64,000 nt of DNA, taken from NCBI GenBank assembly GCA_963812965.1, contig CAWEXG010000012.1:124001-188000 (forward strand), written 5' to 3'. The notes under the pieces were generated by a model. That model worked only from the letters and a program-made list of their open reading frames with translations. It was not told the origin of the DNA and did not search any database. A program made the translations under genes and the position numbers. The first letter of the stretch is position 1, and the number at the start of each line of letters is the position of its first letter. This DNA comes from DASXMT01 sp963812965 (GTDB lineage: Bacteria; Actinomycetota; Acidimicrobiia; Acidimicrobiales; RAAP-2). Below are positions 53,290 through 62,857 of the stretch, piece by piece.

Positions 53290-53986
53290 ATGCCGTCTGG
53301 TTGTTTACACTACCGATCACTCGTGCCGGACCCAGAACCCCCTCCTCAACCTATAACCGGCCGCGCGCTCGGAAGCGCGAAGGCCGCGTATGCCGTCCTT
53401 CGATCGCCCAGTCGGTCCAGAGCGGTGCTCGACTACGCGATCATCGCTCTGTTCTCGTTCGTCCCGATCCTGGCATCCCAGCCTGGGACGGTGACCGACG
53501 ACACGAAGACGTATCTCTATCTCGACCCGGGGCGTTATATCCGCCAAGCCGTCTCGATCTGGGACCCGACGGTGGCGATGGGAACCGTCACCCATCAGAA
53601 CATCGGTTACATCTTCCCCATGGGCCCGTTCTACTGGGTGCTGGCCGAGCTCCACGTGCCCCTGTGGATCGCGCAACGGCTGTGGATGGGGACTCTCCTC
53701 TTCGCTGCCGGTGCCGGGGTGCTCTACCTGTGTCGGGTCCTGGGGTTGACCGGACCAGGACGTTATGTTGCCTCGTTGGCGTTCGTCTTCACCCCGTACG
53801 TCCTGCAGTACTCCGGGCGTATCTCGGTCATCTTGTCGCCGTGGTCTGGTCTGCCCTGGATGCTCGCCTTCGTCATCCTCGCTCTGCGCAGAGGAGGCTG
53901 GCGCTACCCGGCTCTGTTCGCCCTGACCGTCGCCATGGTCAGTGGGATCAACGCCAGCTCTGTCATCTACGTCGGTATCGCGGCCT
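53290..53986 (+). CDS. AftD-like arabinofuranosyltransferase, N-terminal part (frameshifted)
   Basis: N-terminal segment of the AftD-like GT-C enzyme. After a first membrane span ('VLDYAIIALFSFVPILA') the catalytic loop has 'GTVTDDTKTYLYLDPGRYIR', with the Asp residues expected near the lipid-phosphate donor, and four more spans follow. The chain is lost at 'VIYVGIAA' (53985); this frame then ends in unrelated sequence at 54234. An extra base at 53986 breaks the frame. The start could be ATG 53290, GTG 53323 or GTG 53426. Confidence 0.75.
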
Positions 53987-56900
53987 GTTCTCTGGCTCGT
54001 CTACGCCGTGGTCGTCACCAAAGAGGGGACGTGGCGGCGGGTGTGGGGTGTGGTGTGGCGGACGGGCTTGCTGACTGCCCTGGCCTCGCTGTGGTGGGTG
54101 GTGGGGCTCCAGGTGGAGGCAGGGTTCGGCGTCAACGTCCTGAAGTACACCGAGACCGTCCAGGCCACCAGCTCGGCGTCGCTGGCGTCCGAGGTGCTGC
54201 GTGGCCTGGGGTACTGGTACTTCTACGGCTCTGATCGGGTCGGTCCATGGACACAGAGCTCAGTGGCCTACACGCAGAACCTGTGGTTGATCGGGGCCAG
54301 CTTTGCCGTGCCCATCCTGGCATTCGTGGCCGCCGTCCTGGTCCGGTGGCGTCAGCGCACCTACTTCGTCCTCATGATCGTGGTGGGCATGGTGCTGTCG
54401 GTCGGCGCGCACCCGTTCTCCCACCCATCGAGCGTCGGGTCACTGCTGAAGTCGTTCATGGTGGACACGACAGCTGGTCTGGCCATGCGCTCGACGGACC
54501 GGGCGAGCCCGGTCGTGTTGCTCAGCATGGCTCTTCTGCTCGGAGCGGGCATCTCTGCCCTGGCGGCGCGCACGCGCCGAACGGGCCTCATCGTCACGGT
54601 GGGGGCACTGGGCATCGTTGCTGCCGCTACTGTCCCCCTGTGGACCGGCGCCATCATCGCCACCGGCTTCACCCAGCCGGCACAACCGCCCAACTACGTG
54701 AAAGAAGCGGTGGCCAAGCTGGACAGCGTGCGCACCTCTACCCGGGTCTACGCACTCCCCGGGAACAACTTCGCCGCGTATCGGTGGGGTGACACCATCG
54801 ACACTGTGTATCCGGGCTTCCTGCAAAGGCCGTTCGTGACCCACGAACAACAGATCATGGGCTCGCTCCCCACCGCCGATCTCCTGAATGCAGTCGATAC
54901 GCCACTGCAGGAAGGTACCGAGGACTGGAACGCGCTGGCTCCGATGGCTGCGTTGATGAGCGCGGGGGATGTTCTGGTCCAGTACGACCAACAGTACGAG
55001 CGTTACAACACCCCTTACCCGCTCTTGCTGGCATCAGACCTGGCGACGACACCTCCGGGTCTTTCGGATCCGGTGTCGTACGGGAAACCGACCCCCAACA
55101 TCTCCGACTTCTCGACACTCGACGAGGTGTCCCTCGGGCTCCCGCCGAATCAGACGTGGCCGAACCCACTGGTGTCGTACACGGTGAAGAACCCCCGGCC
55201 GATCATCCGGGGCGAGTCCATCTCGAACCCGCTGATCGTCGACGGAGACGCCACCGGCATTGTGAACGCAGCTGGGGTCGGCATGTTGGCCGACAATCCC
55301 ACCATCCTCTATGCCGGAACGCTCGACACCGATCCGACACTGAAGAAGGCAACCCTGTCCAAACCTGCCGACCTGGTGGTCACCGACACCAACCGGAAGC
55401 AGGGATTCCTGTGGAACTCGCTACAGGAGAACACCGGGTACACCGAGACCAAGAGCCAGGGACCCGACAAGCAGAACCCCAGCAACGAGCCGATCAACCT
55501 GTTTCCGAAGGCGCCGGCAGATGCCCAGACCACCACGGCGTTCAAGAACATCTCTTCTGTCTCTGCTAGCTCGTATGCCAACTCGGTCACCTACTTCCCC
55601 GAGGATCGCCCTTCGGCTGCCATCGACGGCCTGACTGCCACCGCGTGGCTGGACAACTCGTTCACCACGCCGATCGGGCAGTGGTGGCAGGTCACCATGG
55701 ACCACCCCACGACGACCAACACCGTCACACTTGTGCAACCGCAAACGGGCAACCCGAATCGATGGATCACCCGCGCCACACTGACCTTCGATGGGAAGGA
55801 TCCTGTCACGGTGAACCTCGGTGCTGTGTCGAGGACCGCCAATGGGCAACAGATCACCTTCTCCACCCGGATGTTCAAGACCTTGCGGATCCGGGTTGAC
55901 GCGTTCGGAGGATCTGACGCGTTCGTCGGCGCCAGCGCCATCGGTTTCGCCGAAGTCGACATCCCCGGCCTCCAGACCGCCGGTGAGACAGTGGTGCTTC
56001 CTCAGGACCTGCTCCGGGCAACGGGGGCTGCCTCCATCAACGACAGCCTCACCTTTCTCCTCAACCGGTTGCGGAGCTCTGGCACCCCGCCTCGTTCGGA
56101 CACCGAACCCTTCTTGTCCCGACAGATCTGGTTACCGACTAGCCGGATGTTCAACCTCACCGGTGAGGCCCGTATCTCGTCCCTTGTTCCTGACGACGCC
56201 ATCGACGACTTGGTCGGACAACCGGATGCGGCCGAGGGGGGAATCACCGCCTACTCGTCGGGACGGCTCCCTGGCAACCTCGAGGATGGTGCCATCGCCA
56301 CCCTCGACGGCAATCCTCAGACCGTGTGGGAGCCCGGATTGGGTGCTAACAGCCAGCCCGGTGCCTGGCTTCAGTACGACCTTCCGAGCCCTGTCACCTT
56401 TGATCAGCTCAACCTTCAGATCGTTGCCGACGGTGAGCACTCGGTGCCCACCTCCGTCACCGTCAGCACGGAAAACGGATCTCGGTACGTCAAGCTCCCG
56501 GCGATCGCCAATGGAAGGACTCCGGGCTCGGTGGTGAACGTGCCGGTCTCCTTCCCGGTACTGACGGGCCAGGACATCAAGGTCACCTTCACCACGGTAC
56601 GTCTTGTCAATACAGTGAACTACTACGCCCAGACGCCGTCCGCTCTCCCCATCGCTATCGCCGACGTTGGCATTCCCCAGCTCACCCTGCCAGGCGCTCC
56701 CGAGATCCAGGCACCACCGACTCCTTCGAGCATCCCCTCCCCGTGCCAGAGCAACCTGCTCTTCATAGACGGCAACCCCGTCTCGATCAGTATTTCCGGA
56801 TCGACCCAGACCGCCCTGGCCGGCAACGCGTTGTCGGTGTCGCTGTGTGGTTTTGACGCCGGTGGCATCACGCTTGGCCCAGGAACCCACACCATCACGG

Positions 56901-58003
56901 CGGCGTACGGCAATGCCAGGGGAAGCGACGGCCAGGCCATCAACGGCTTCAACATCGACGAGCTGGCTCTGAGCTCGGCACCCGGAGGCGGACCGAAAGC
57001 CTCTCCACCGGGTGCCACGTTGGCGACGTCGGTGTCCCCTCCCCCGACGGAGTCCGCTCCTCAGGTCCATGTGATCTCGCAGACGGCCACCACCATCCAC
57101 GTTCGGGTCACCGGGGCGAAGAAGCCGTTCGACTTCGTGCTGGGGCAGAGCGTCGACTCGGGTTGGAAGGCCACGACGAGCACGGGGACAAACCTGGGCC
57201 GGTCTTTCCTCATCGACGGCTTTGCCAATGGGTGGACGGTGACTGCCGCCGATCTCACCCGGGTGGGCCCCGGCGGCTCCTTCGATGTCACACTGCGGTT
57301 CACGCCACAGACACAGGTGGACCTGGCCCTGCTCATCTCGGGCCTGACCATTCTGTTGTGCCTGCTTCTCGCCTACCTCCCTGTCCGTTGGCGGCGACGG
57401 ATCCGCCGGTACCTACGAGCCACCGCCAGACGTCTGCGCGGGAAGGAGCCGGAGACCGTCACCGCCGTCGAGCAGATTGACGAATCGAGCTGGTCGGTTC
57501 GGGCGCCGAGCTTATGGTCCCCGTTCCATGTCGGGAAAGCCCGCACCAGCTGGATGCTCTCCATAGCCGTCGCCGTGCTGACCGGAGTGGTGGGGGCGCT
57601 GATCGCTGCCCCCTTGACCGGTCTGGTGGCCGGGGTGGCCACCCTGGTGGCGTTGGTCGTTCCGCGGATACGGGGGCTGCTGGGCATCGCTGCCGTCGCG
57701 TTGATGATCGCGTCAGGAACCTACGTGGTGGTCCACCAGGCTCAGATACACGCCATACCGGGAGGCAACTGGACCTCGTACTTTGGACCGGCCGGCTCGG
57801 TGGCGTGGGCAGCCGTGGTCTTCCTGGGGGCGGATGCGGTCGTGGAGATCACCCGACGTTTGATGACGCGCCACACCGCCACCGAGCCGGACACGGGTCC
57901 GAACGAGGACACGATCGGCGAGACCGATCCCACGGACGACGCCGACAGTGGGTCGCAGGACGTCCATCAGGCGCCTCGACCGCACGAGACGTCGTCGACG
58001 TGA
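53987..58003 (+). CDS. AftD-like alpha-(1->3)-arabinofuranosyltransferase (DUF3367), main part
   Basis: About 1340 residues continuing the enzyme from 'VLWLVYAVVVTKEGTWRR'. Six further membrane spans end near residue 250 of this part, followed by a very large extracytoplasmic region. This holds two discoidin/F5-8-type carbohydrate-binding modules ('AAIDGLTATAWLDNSFTTPIGQWWQV' and 'GAIATLDGNPQTVWEPGLGANS') and beta-sandwich sequence, then membrane spans near the C-terminus and an acidic tail. This is the domain plan of mycobacterial AftD, which branches arabinan with alpha-1,3-linked arabinofuranose. With the frame repaired the protein is about 1570 residues. The presence of arabinan in this organism is inference. 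Confidence 0.82.
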   Translation, partial: VLWLVYAVVVTKEGTWRRVWGVVWRTGLLTALASLWWVVGLQVEAGFGVNVLKYTETVQATSSASLASEVLRGLGYWYFYGSDRVGPWTQSSVAYTQNLWLIGASFAVPILAFVAAVLVRWRQRTYFVLMIVVGMVLSVGAHPFSHPSSVGSLLKSFMVDTTAGLAMRSTDRASPVVLLSMALLLGAGISALAARTRRTGLIVTVGALGIVAAATVPLWTGAIIATGFTQPAQPPNYVKEAVAKLDSVRTSTRVYALPGNNFAAYRWGDTIDTVYPGFLQRPFVTHEQQIMGSLPTADLLNAVDTPLQEGTEDWNALAPMAALMSAGDVLVQYDQQYERYNTPYPLLLASDLATTPPGLSDPVSYGKPTPNISDFSTLDEVSLGLPPNQTWPNPLVSYTVKNPRPIIRGESISNPLIVDGDATGIVNAAGVGMLADNPTILYAGTLDTDPTLKKATLSKPADLVVTDTNRKQGFLWNSLQENTGYTETKSQGPDKQNPSNEPINLFPKAPADAQTTTAFKNISSVSASSYANSVTYFPEDRPSAAIDGLTATAWLDNSFTTPIGQWWQVTMDHPTTTNTVTLVQPQTGNPNRWITRATLTFDGKDPVTVNLGAVSRTANGQQITFSTRMFKTLRIRVDAFGGSDAFVGASAIGFAEVDIPGLQTAGETVVLPQDLLRATGAASINDSLTFLLNRLRSSGTPPRSDTEPFLSRQIWLPTSRMFNLTGEARISSLVPDDAIDDLVGQPDAAEGGITAYSSGRLPGNLEDGAIATLDGNPQTVWEPGLGANSQPGAWLQYDLPSPVTFDQLNLQIVADGEHSVPTSVTVSTENGSRYVKLPAIANGRTPGSVVNVPVSFPVLTGQDIKVTFTTVRLVNTVNYYAQTPSALPIAIADVGIPQLTLPGAPEIQAPPTPSSIPSPCQSNLLFIDGNPVSISISGSTQTALAGNALSVSLCGFDAGGITLGPGTHTITAAYGNARGSDGQAINGFNIDELALSSAPGGGPKASPPGATLATSVSPPPTESAPQVHVISQTATTIHVRVTGAKKPFDFVLGQSVDSGWKATTSTGTNLGRSFLIDGFANGWTVTAADLTRVGPGGSFDVTLRFTPQTQVDLALLISGLTILLCLLLAYLPVRWRRRIRRYLRATARRLRGKEPETVTAVEQIDESSWSVRAPSLWSPFHVGKARTSWMLSIAVAVLTGVVGALIAAPLTGLVAGVATLVALVVPRIRGLLGIAAVALMIASGTYVVVHQAQIHAIPGGNWTSYFGPAGSVAWAAVVFLGADAVVEITRRLMTRHTATEPDTGPNEDTIGETDPTDDADSGSQDVHQAPRPHETSST

Positions 58004-58018
58004 GCTGTGGCTCCGTGG

Positions 58019-59368
58019 CTATCGGCGGTCGAGCACTTCCGATGCGAGTGCAGCCAAGGCACCTCGGGCGGTCGCATCCCAGGTGAACTGCTCGGCGTGC
58101 TCTAAGGCACCGATGCCGAGCCGTTTGCGGAGCACGTCGTCGGAGAGGGTGGCGTGAAGGGCACCGACGAGCTCGCGCTGGTCGTCGACCAGGAGCCCGG
58201 AACGTCGGTGCATCACTGCGTCAGCGTGGCCACTGATCCGGGTGGCCACCGATGGGGTTCCACACGCTCCGGCCTCAGTGACCGTCATTCCCCAGCCCTC
58301 GCGTAGCGAAGTGGAGGCCACAACCCAGGCCTGCCGGTACAGATCGATGAGCTCGCCCTCGGACACGTACCCGGGCAAAGAGATCCATCCTTCCGCCCCG
58401 TGACGGCGAATGAGCGTCTCCAGGCGCTCACGCTCGTACCCCTCACCGACGATGATCCCGCGCAGCTCCGGATGGAACGGTTTGAGCCGTACGAGGGCAT
58501 CGACGAGCAGCTCGAACCGCTTGACGGGTACCAGCCGGCCCACCGCTACCACCAGAGGGGTCTCGGACCGCTCGCCACCCGGGGAGAAGTGGGGTTCGAC
58601 GCCAGGTGATGACACCATCACCCGATCCTCCGGGATACGCAGACGGTCAACGATCTCCTGCTTCGAGGACGACGAGAGCGTGACGATCTGACTGCGTCGG
58701 TAGACGGGAGGGGCCAGGCGATGCTCGATGGCATACCCACACTGAGCCATTCCGCCGGGAAGGACCATCTTCCACATCTCGGCGTGCACATGGTGCAAGA
58801 ACACGATCCGGGGGCAACGGGCCCACAGCGGAGACAGGAACGGCATCCCGTTCCAGATCTCGACGATGCCGTCGCCTCCACCGATGCGACCCATCGCACC
58901 GGACAGCATGGTCCTGGGGAAGATGGCGTAGCGCCCGGAACGTCGGACCACCCGATAGCCGTCCCGGCGTACGACGGTTCGAGCCTCGGGCACCGACGAC
59001 GTCATCATGGAGATATCGAGACCGGCTTGCGCCCACGCTGAGATGACCCGGTGGGCGTGGAGCTCTGAACCACCGGCTTCGGGGTCGTCGAAGTCGCGCC
59101 ATGCCACCACGTCGATGCGTCGAAGACCGGCTCGCTCCGCTATCTCGGACAGCGACAGGTCGGCGAGCTCTTTCAGGCGGGGGTGGTCGAACGGGGTGGA
59201 CGGCGGTGCGATGGAGGCAGACGAAGGGCCCTCGATGATCTCGGCTGGGTCGTCCAAGAAGTCGTCCGTGTCGGGGATCGCTGTCATCTCCATGGGCGGG
59301 GGAACCTGTCCCGAACCGCCACTGGGCCGACCTTGTCCGAGCCTTTCACCGATGATCGCCTGACTCAT
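58019..59368 (-). CDS. Glycosyltransferase family 4 protein
   Basis: A 449-residue GT-B fold retaining glycosyltransferase. The N-terminal half has 'VVAWRDFDDPEAGGSELHAHRV' (Gly-rich acceptor loop of GT4 enzymes); the C-terminal half has 'VVAVGRLVPVKRFELLVDAL', 'GIIVGEGYERERLE' and the donor-binding 'STSLREGWGMTVTEAGACGTPSVAT' with the E-x7-E motif. A Pro/Ser-rich N-terminal extension of about 75 residues is unusual. It is convergent with the AftD-like gene. The sugar cannot be read. Confidence 0.88.
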   Translation of the reverse strand: MSQAIIGERLGQGRPSGGSGQVPPPMEMTAIPDTDDFLDDPAEIIEGPSSASIAPPSTPFDHPRLKELADLSLSEIAERAGLRRIDVVAWRDFDDPEAGGSELHAHRVISAWAQAGLDISMMTSSVPEARTVVRRDGYRVVRRSGRYAIFPRTMLSGAMGRIGGGDGIVEIWNGMPFLSPLWARCPRIVFLHHVHAEMWKMVLPGGMAQCGYAIEHRLAPPVYRRSQIVTLSSSSKQEIVDRLRIPEDRVMVSSPGVEPHFSPGGERSETPLVVAVGRLVPVKRFELLVDALVRLKPFHPELRGIIVGEGYERERLETLIRRHGAEGWISLPGYVSEGELIDLYRQAWVVASTSLREGWGMTVTEAGACGTPSVATRISGHADAVMHRRSGLLVDDQRELVGALHATLSDDVLRKRLGIGALEHAEQFTWDATARGALAALASEVLDRR

Positions 59369-59669
59369 TGACCTCAGCTGCCCCCATGGTCGAGTTGTCC
59401 ACCGCGTCCTGCAATCTACCTATGTTGCGATGTCATGACTAGAACACGTTACTGGATAAGCCGCTCGTCAACTTACTGAATAGTAAGAGACTCAGCGTAC
59501 AAGGGTGTAGGGCTCGCCACCCCTTGAGCTTCACGTCGCGGCGTTGGCGTTGTCGTCCGTACAGTCCAACATACGCACTTCCCCCGCTGCTCGTCTGGAT
59601 GAACGGCCCCCCGATACAACGCCCGATCCATCTTCCCCATCCATCTTTCCCATCCACTTGACCTCTCGG
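59369..59669. other. Gene-free interval between GT4 and flippase genes
   Basis: About 300 bp without a supported gene. It is less GC-rich around 59440-59500 and has a tandem CCATCTTTCCCATCCA-like repeat near 59625-59660. Promoter elements for the GT4 gene are expected near its right end; none is clear. Confidence 0.5.
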
Positions 59670-61205
59670 TTATGGGGAGTGACGCTTCATGGCCGGAGGG
59701 CCGTGTTTCCGGTAGTGGACTACGGCGAAAGACGCTCCGATGGCCAGTGCGAGCAGCCCCTGGACCACCAGATCGGCTCTGGCCGTGTGCATCGGGTTGC
59801 CGTGCGCTCCGGCGATCAGCACAACCGAGAGAGCCGATCCGAGCAACAGCACGAGGACGATCCACCGCCGTCCGGCCCCAAACAGGTAGTTGGTGAGCAG
59901 CACCGAGATGGCCAGGAAGATCATCGCTCCCACCAGAGGAGCGAACGCCGATGCCGCCGTGGACAGCTTGGCCGAGAAGAACAAGGTGATGAACTGCTTG
60001 GGTACGAAGATCGACACTCCGAGCAGCAGTACGGCAGGAACGGCCAGGAACAGGAACGTGACTCCCAACTGACGAAGGGCATGACCCCCTTCGTTCCATC
60101 GGATGGTGGCCTCGGGAAGGAGGTAGCTGCCCAAGGCGAGCGCACCGAAGACGAGCGCTTTGCTGGCTACCGAGATGGCCGCATAGGCCCCGGCGTTGTG
60201 TGGTGCTTGGCGACCCAGAATGATGACGTCGACGTTCTGTAGCAACGCCAGCAACGCCAGTCCCACGAAGGCGGCAGAGACGTCGAACAACAGCGCTCTT
60301 CGGGCCACGTTGCCGGCGACGGGAGCTTGAGCTCGAGCGGCCAGGTCGACGGGATCTCCCTCTGTTCGAGCAGCCGGTATGTCGGTCGTGGTGTGCCCGT
60401 CTGCTGGGATGGGGATAGCCGGCCAGGCGCGACTGGCCAGCCACCGCGCGTGGATGGCGGCGACCAGTTCGCTCACGAAAATGCCGATCGCATACCCCCC
60501 GACTCCCAGGCCGGCAGCTACCAGGCCGATCACGAACACGGTTCTCACCCCGCCCTCGACGAGGAGGTTTCCGGCCAAGGAGCGATAGTCACGGTGGGAC
60601 TGCAGCAGACCCCGGTCGACGGACAACAGGATCCAGATGCCCCCGGCGACCAGGATCCCGAAGACACCGGTATCGCTGGGCAACGAGAGCTGATGGGCGA
60701 TCCATCCCTGGGTCAGCCAGACCACCACCGCCCCTACGACAAGTGCGACCAGACCGAGGCGGTAGACGCGGATCGCCCACTGGTGGATCCGGTACTCCTC
60801 GCCCAGCTTCTGCCATGCGGTCACCCGTCGGACCACGCCGACCAGTACTGCAGATCCAGGCATGGACAAGATGAAGAAGAGGCCGAGGAGCTGTGCAATG
60901 GCGCCGTACGACCGAGGGGTCAGCCAACGGGCGATCAGTACCACCACCACCACGCTGGCCCCGTTGGTTGCCAGGCCGGCGAGTGCTACCGGGCCTGCCT
61001 GCACGATCCCGGCCCGGAACGACTCGGTATGGTGATGGCCGACGTGCTTTGGCTCCTCGTTAGCCGGGAGCGTGATCATTGGCCCACCGGCTACGGCGAT
61101 GCCGACGGCAGGGGCCATCGATGCTGTCTCGGTCACCGGATCTACGGCAAGGTCGATCTCCTCGAGCATGGTCTCGAGCTTCTGGGAGTCGTCCCTCTCG
61201 CTCAC
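59670..61205 (-). CDS. Polysaccharide flippase (MOP/MATE-type)
   Basis: A 511-residue membrane protein with about 12-14 spans, of the MOP exporter superfamily (Wzx/MviN-like). After an acidic cytoplasmic N-terminus of about 65 residues the first span is 'GPVALAGLATNGASVVVVVLIARWLTP', a typical flippase start, then 'GLFFILSMPGSAVLVGVVRRV'. A cytoplasmic loop ('ADGHTTTDIPAARTEGDPVD') splits two halves. It most likely flips lipid-linked glycan units made by the neighbouring transferases. It ends at the start of the FAD enzyme, with a one-base overlap. Confidence 0.85.
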   Translation of the reverse strand: MSERDDSQKLETMLEEIDLAVDPVTETASMAPAVGIAVAGGPMITLPANEEPKHVGHHHTESFRAGIVQAGPVALAGLATNGASVVVVVLIARWLTPRSYGAIAQLLGLFFILSMPGSAVLVGVVRRVTAWQKLGEEYRIHQWAIRVYRLGLVALVVGAVVVWLTQGWIAHQLSLPSDTGVFGILVAGGIWILLSVDRGLLQSHRDYRSLAGNLLVEGGVRTVFVIGLVAAGLGVGGYAIGIFVSELVAAIHARWLASRAWPAIPIPADGHTTTDIPAARTEGDPVDLAARAQAPVAGNVARRALLFDVSAAFVGLALLALLQNVDVIILGRQAPHNAGAYAAISVASKALVFGALALGSYLLPEATIRWNEGGHALRQLGVTFLFLAVPAVLLLGVSIFVPKQFITLFFSAKLSTAASAFAPLVGAMIFLAISVLLTNYLFGAGRRWIVLVLLLGSALSVVLIAGAHGNPMHTARADLVVQGLLALAIGASFAVVHYRKHGPPAMKRHSP

Positions 61206-62782
61206 TACAGGTTGATGTCCCGGCTCGTCCCCGTGTCTGCTGCCGTCGATCCTTCTGCGGCGGAGCGACGAGGAAGGATCGGAGCGTCCCGTCCGGTCCC
61301 GCCACCGGTCCGTGGCACCGCGTCCTTCTGCTCGTGGTACTCCTCTTCCACGTTGACCGCCCAGATGTCGTGAGATGCGCCGTGGATGTTCTCGACGGTC
61401 AACATGGCGGTGTACATCGAGTGGTCCTGGTTGTTGTACTTGTGCATGCCGTTACGGCCGACAGGGTGCAGGTTGGGGGCGTGCTTGTCGAGGTAGGCAG
61501 TGATGGTGGCCACGTTGGTGCGGTACTCGGTGTCGTAGTAAGGGTACGCCTTGGGAACCCGCACGACGTAGCCGGCCTGGACGTCCTCCGGCGAGACCAG
61601 TCCGAGTACACCGAGCTCACGGGTACCTCGTGCGATCAGGTCCTCGTCCGAACTGGTCCACAGCTCGTCTCCCTCGAAGACGAAGTACTCGAGACCGAGG
61701 CAGGTCCTGCCGTCCTTCACCATGTACGGCGACCACGAGCCGAAGTTCTGGATCCGCCCCACCTGCACATCGGTGGCGTGAATGTAGATCCAGTTGTCGG
61801 GGAAGCCGCTGGCTTCGGGCACCACGAGCGCCACCGTGAGGAAGTCCCGATAGTGGAGATCTCGGCCCGCCGCCAGCACCTCGGCCGGAGGTGGTGGGTC
61901 GAGGGCCCGGACCAGCTCGGCCATCGGCATGGTCGAGATGACATGAGAAGCGGTGATCCGTTCGATCGAGCCGTCCTGATTGATCGTGGTGACCGCTGTG
62001 GCACGATCGTCCTCGATGTGGATGGTCTGGACCCTGCTCTGCATGCTCACGGTGCCGCCGCCCTTCTCGACCAGCTCGGTGCAGCGTTCCCACATCATCC
62101 CCGGACCGAATTTGGGGTAGTTGAACTCCTCGATCAGCGAGGTGATCTTCTTCTGGTTCCGATTGGGGGTGATGGCGTTCAGAATTGCCTTGCCCAGATC
62201 GAGGTTCTTGACCCGCTGCGCGGCCCAGTCGGACGGCATATCGCTGACCGGCACCCCCCACACCTTCTCCGTGTACGTCTTGAAGAAGGTCCGGTACAAC
62301 CGCCATCCGAACCGAGCGACCAGCCAGCCCTCGTAGTTGGTCTCGTCTTTGGGCGGGTGGATTCGTGCCCACAGGTAGGACAGGCCGCACAGGAACGACT
62401 CGCGCAGGCCGAGGTTGCGGAGGGCGTTGGTGGCCTGCAGCGGGTAGTCGTAGTACTTCCCCTGGTAGAAGAGTCGGCTCATCCGGGGTCTGAGTAGGAA
62501 GTCATCGTCGGAGAGGACCTCGTGCCAGAAGTCCTCCACCGGTTGGACCTTGGTGAAGAAACGGTGGCCCCCGATGTCGAAACGCCACCCGTCTCGTTCC
62601 ACGGTTCGGCTGATGCCACCGACGACGTCATCCGACTCGAGGACGACGACCGGATCCCCCCGCTTGACCATCTCGTAGGCAGCAGTGAGGCCGGCCGGAC
62701 CGGCACCGATCACCACGATCGGATCCGGCTGGACTGCACTCGAACGTTCAGGGTTCTCGGTGGCTGGGGCCACGGACATCAT
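61205..62782 (-). CDS. FAD-dependent oxidoreductase, Glf/protoporphyrinogen-oxidase-like
   Basis: A 525-residue flavoprotein. The dinucleotide-binding motif is 'IVVIGAGPAGLTAAYEMVKRG', then 'LESDDVVGGISRTVERDGWRFDIGGHRFF', which matches the UDP-galactopyranose mutase and amine-oxidase group. The region 'KVWGVPVSDMPSDWAAQRVKNLD' is typical of the actinobacterial family annotated near cell-wall glycan genes. The C-terminal 40 residues are low-complexity. It could isomerise or oxidise a nucleotide sugar or lipid-linked sugar; the true reaction is unknown. Location next to the flippase supports a glycan role. Confidence 0.82.
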   Translation of the reverse strand: MMSVAPATENPERSSAVQPDPIVVIGAGPAGLTAAYEMVKRGDPVVVLESDDVVGGISRTVERDGWRFDIGGHRFFTKVQPVEDFWHEVLSDDDFLLRPRMSRLFYQGKYYDYPLQATNALRNLGLRESFLCGLSYLWARIHPPKDETNYEGWLVARFGWRLYRTFFKTYTEKVWGVPVSDMPSDWAAQRVKNLDLGKAILNAITPNRNQKKITSLIEEFNYPKFGPGMMWERCTELVEKGGGTVSMQSRVQTIHIEDDRATAVTTINQDGSIERITASHVISTMPMAELVRALDPPPPAEVLAAGRDLHYRDFLTVALVVPEASGFPDNWIYIHATDVQVGRIQNFGSWSPYMVKDGRTCLGLEYFVFEGDELWTSSDEDLIARGTRELGVLGLVSPEDVQAGYVVRVPKAYPYYDTEYRTNVATITAYLDKHAPNLHPVGRNGMHKYNNQDHSMYTAMLTVENIHGASHDIWAVNVEEEYHEQKDAVPRTGGGTGRDAPILPRRSAAEGSTAADTGTSRDINL

Positions 62783-62857
62783 TCCATTCTCAAATCGTGG
62801 GCTCGGTGGTGGGTGAGCCCAACAGTCATGACGGGGAGGACGGTAGTACGCCTGACA

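Noticed and set aside
61079..62497. 472-codon plus-strand frame opposite the FAD enzyme
   Set aside because: Antisense shadow; the minus-strand flavoprotein accounts for the coding signal.
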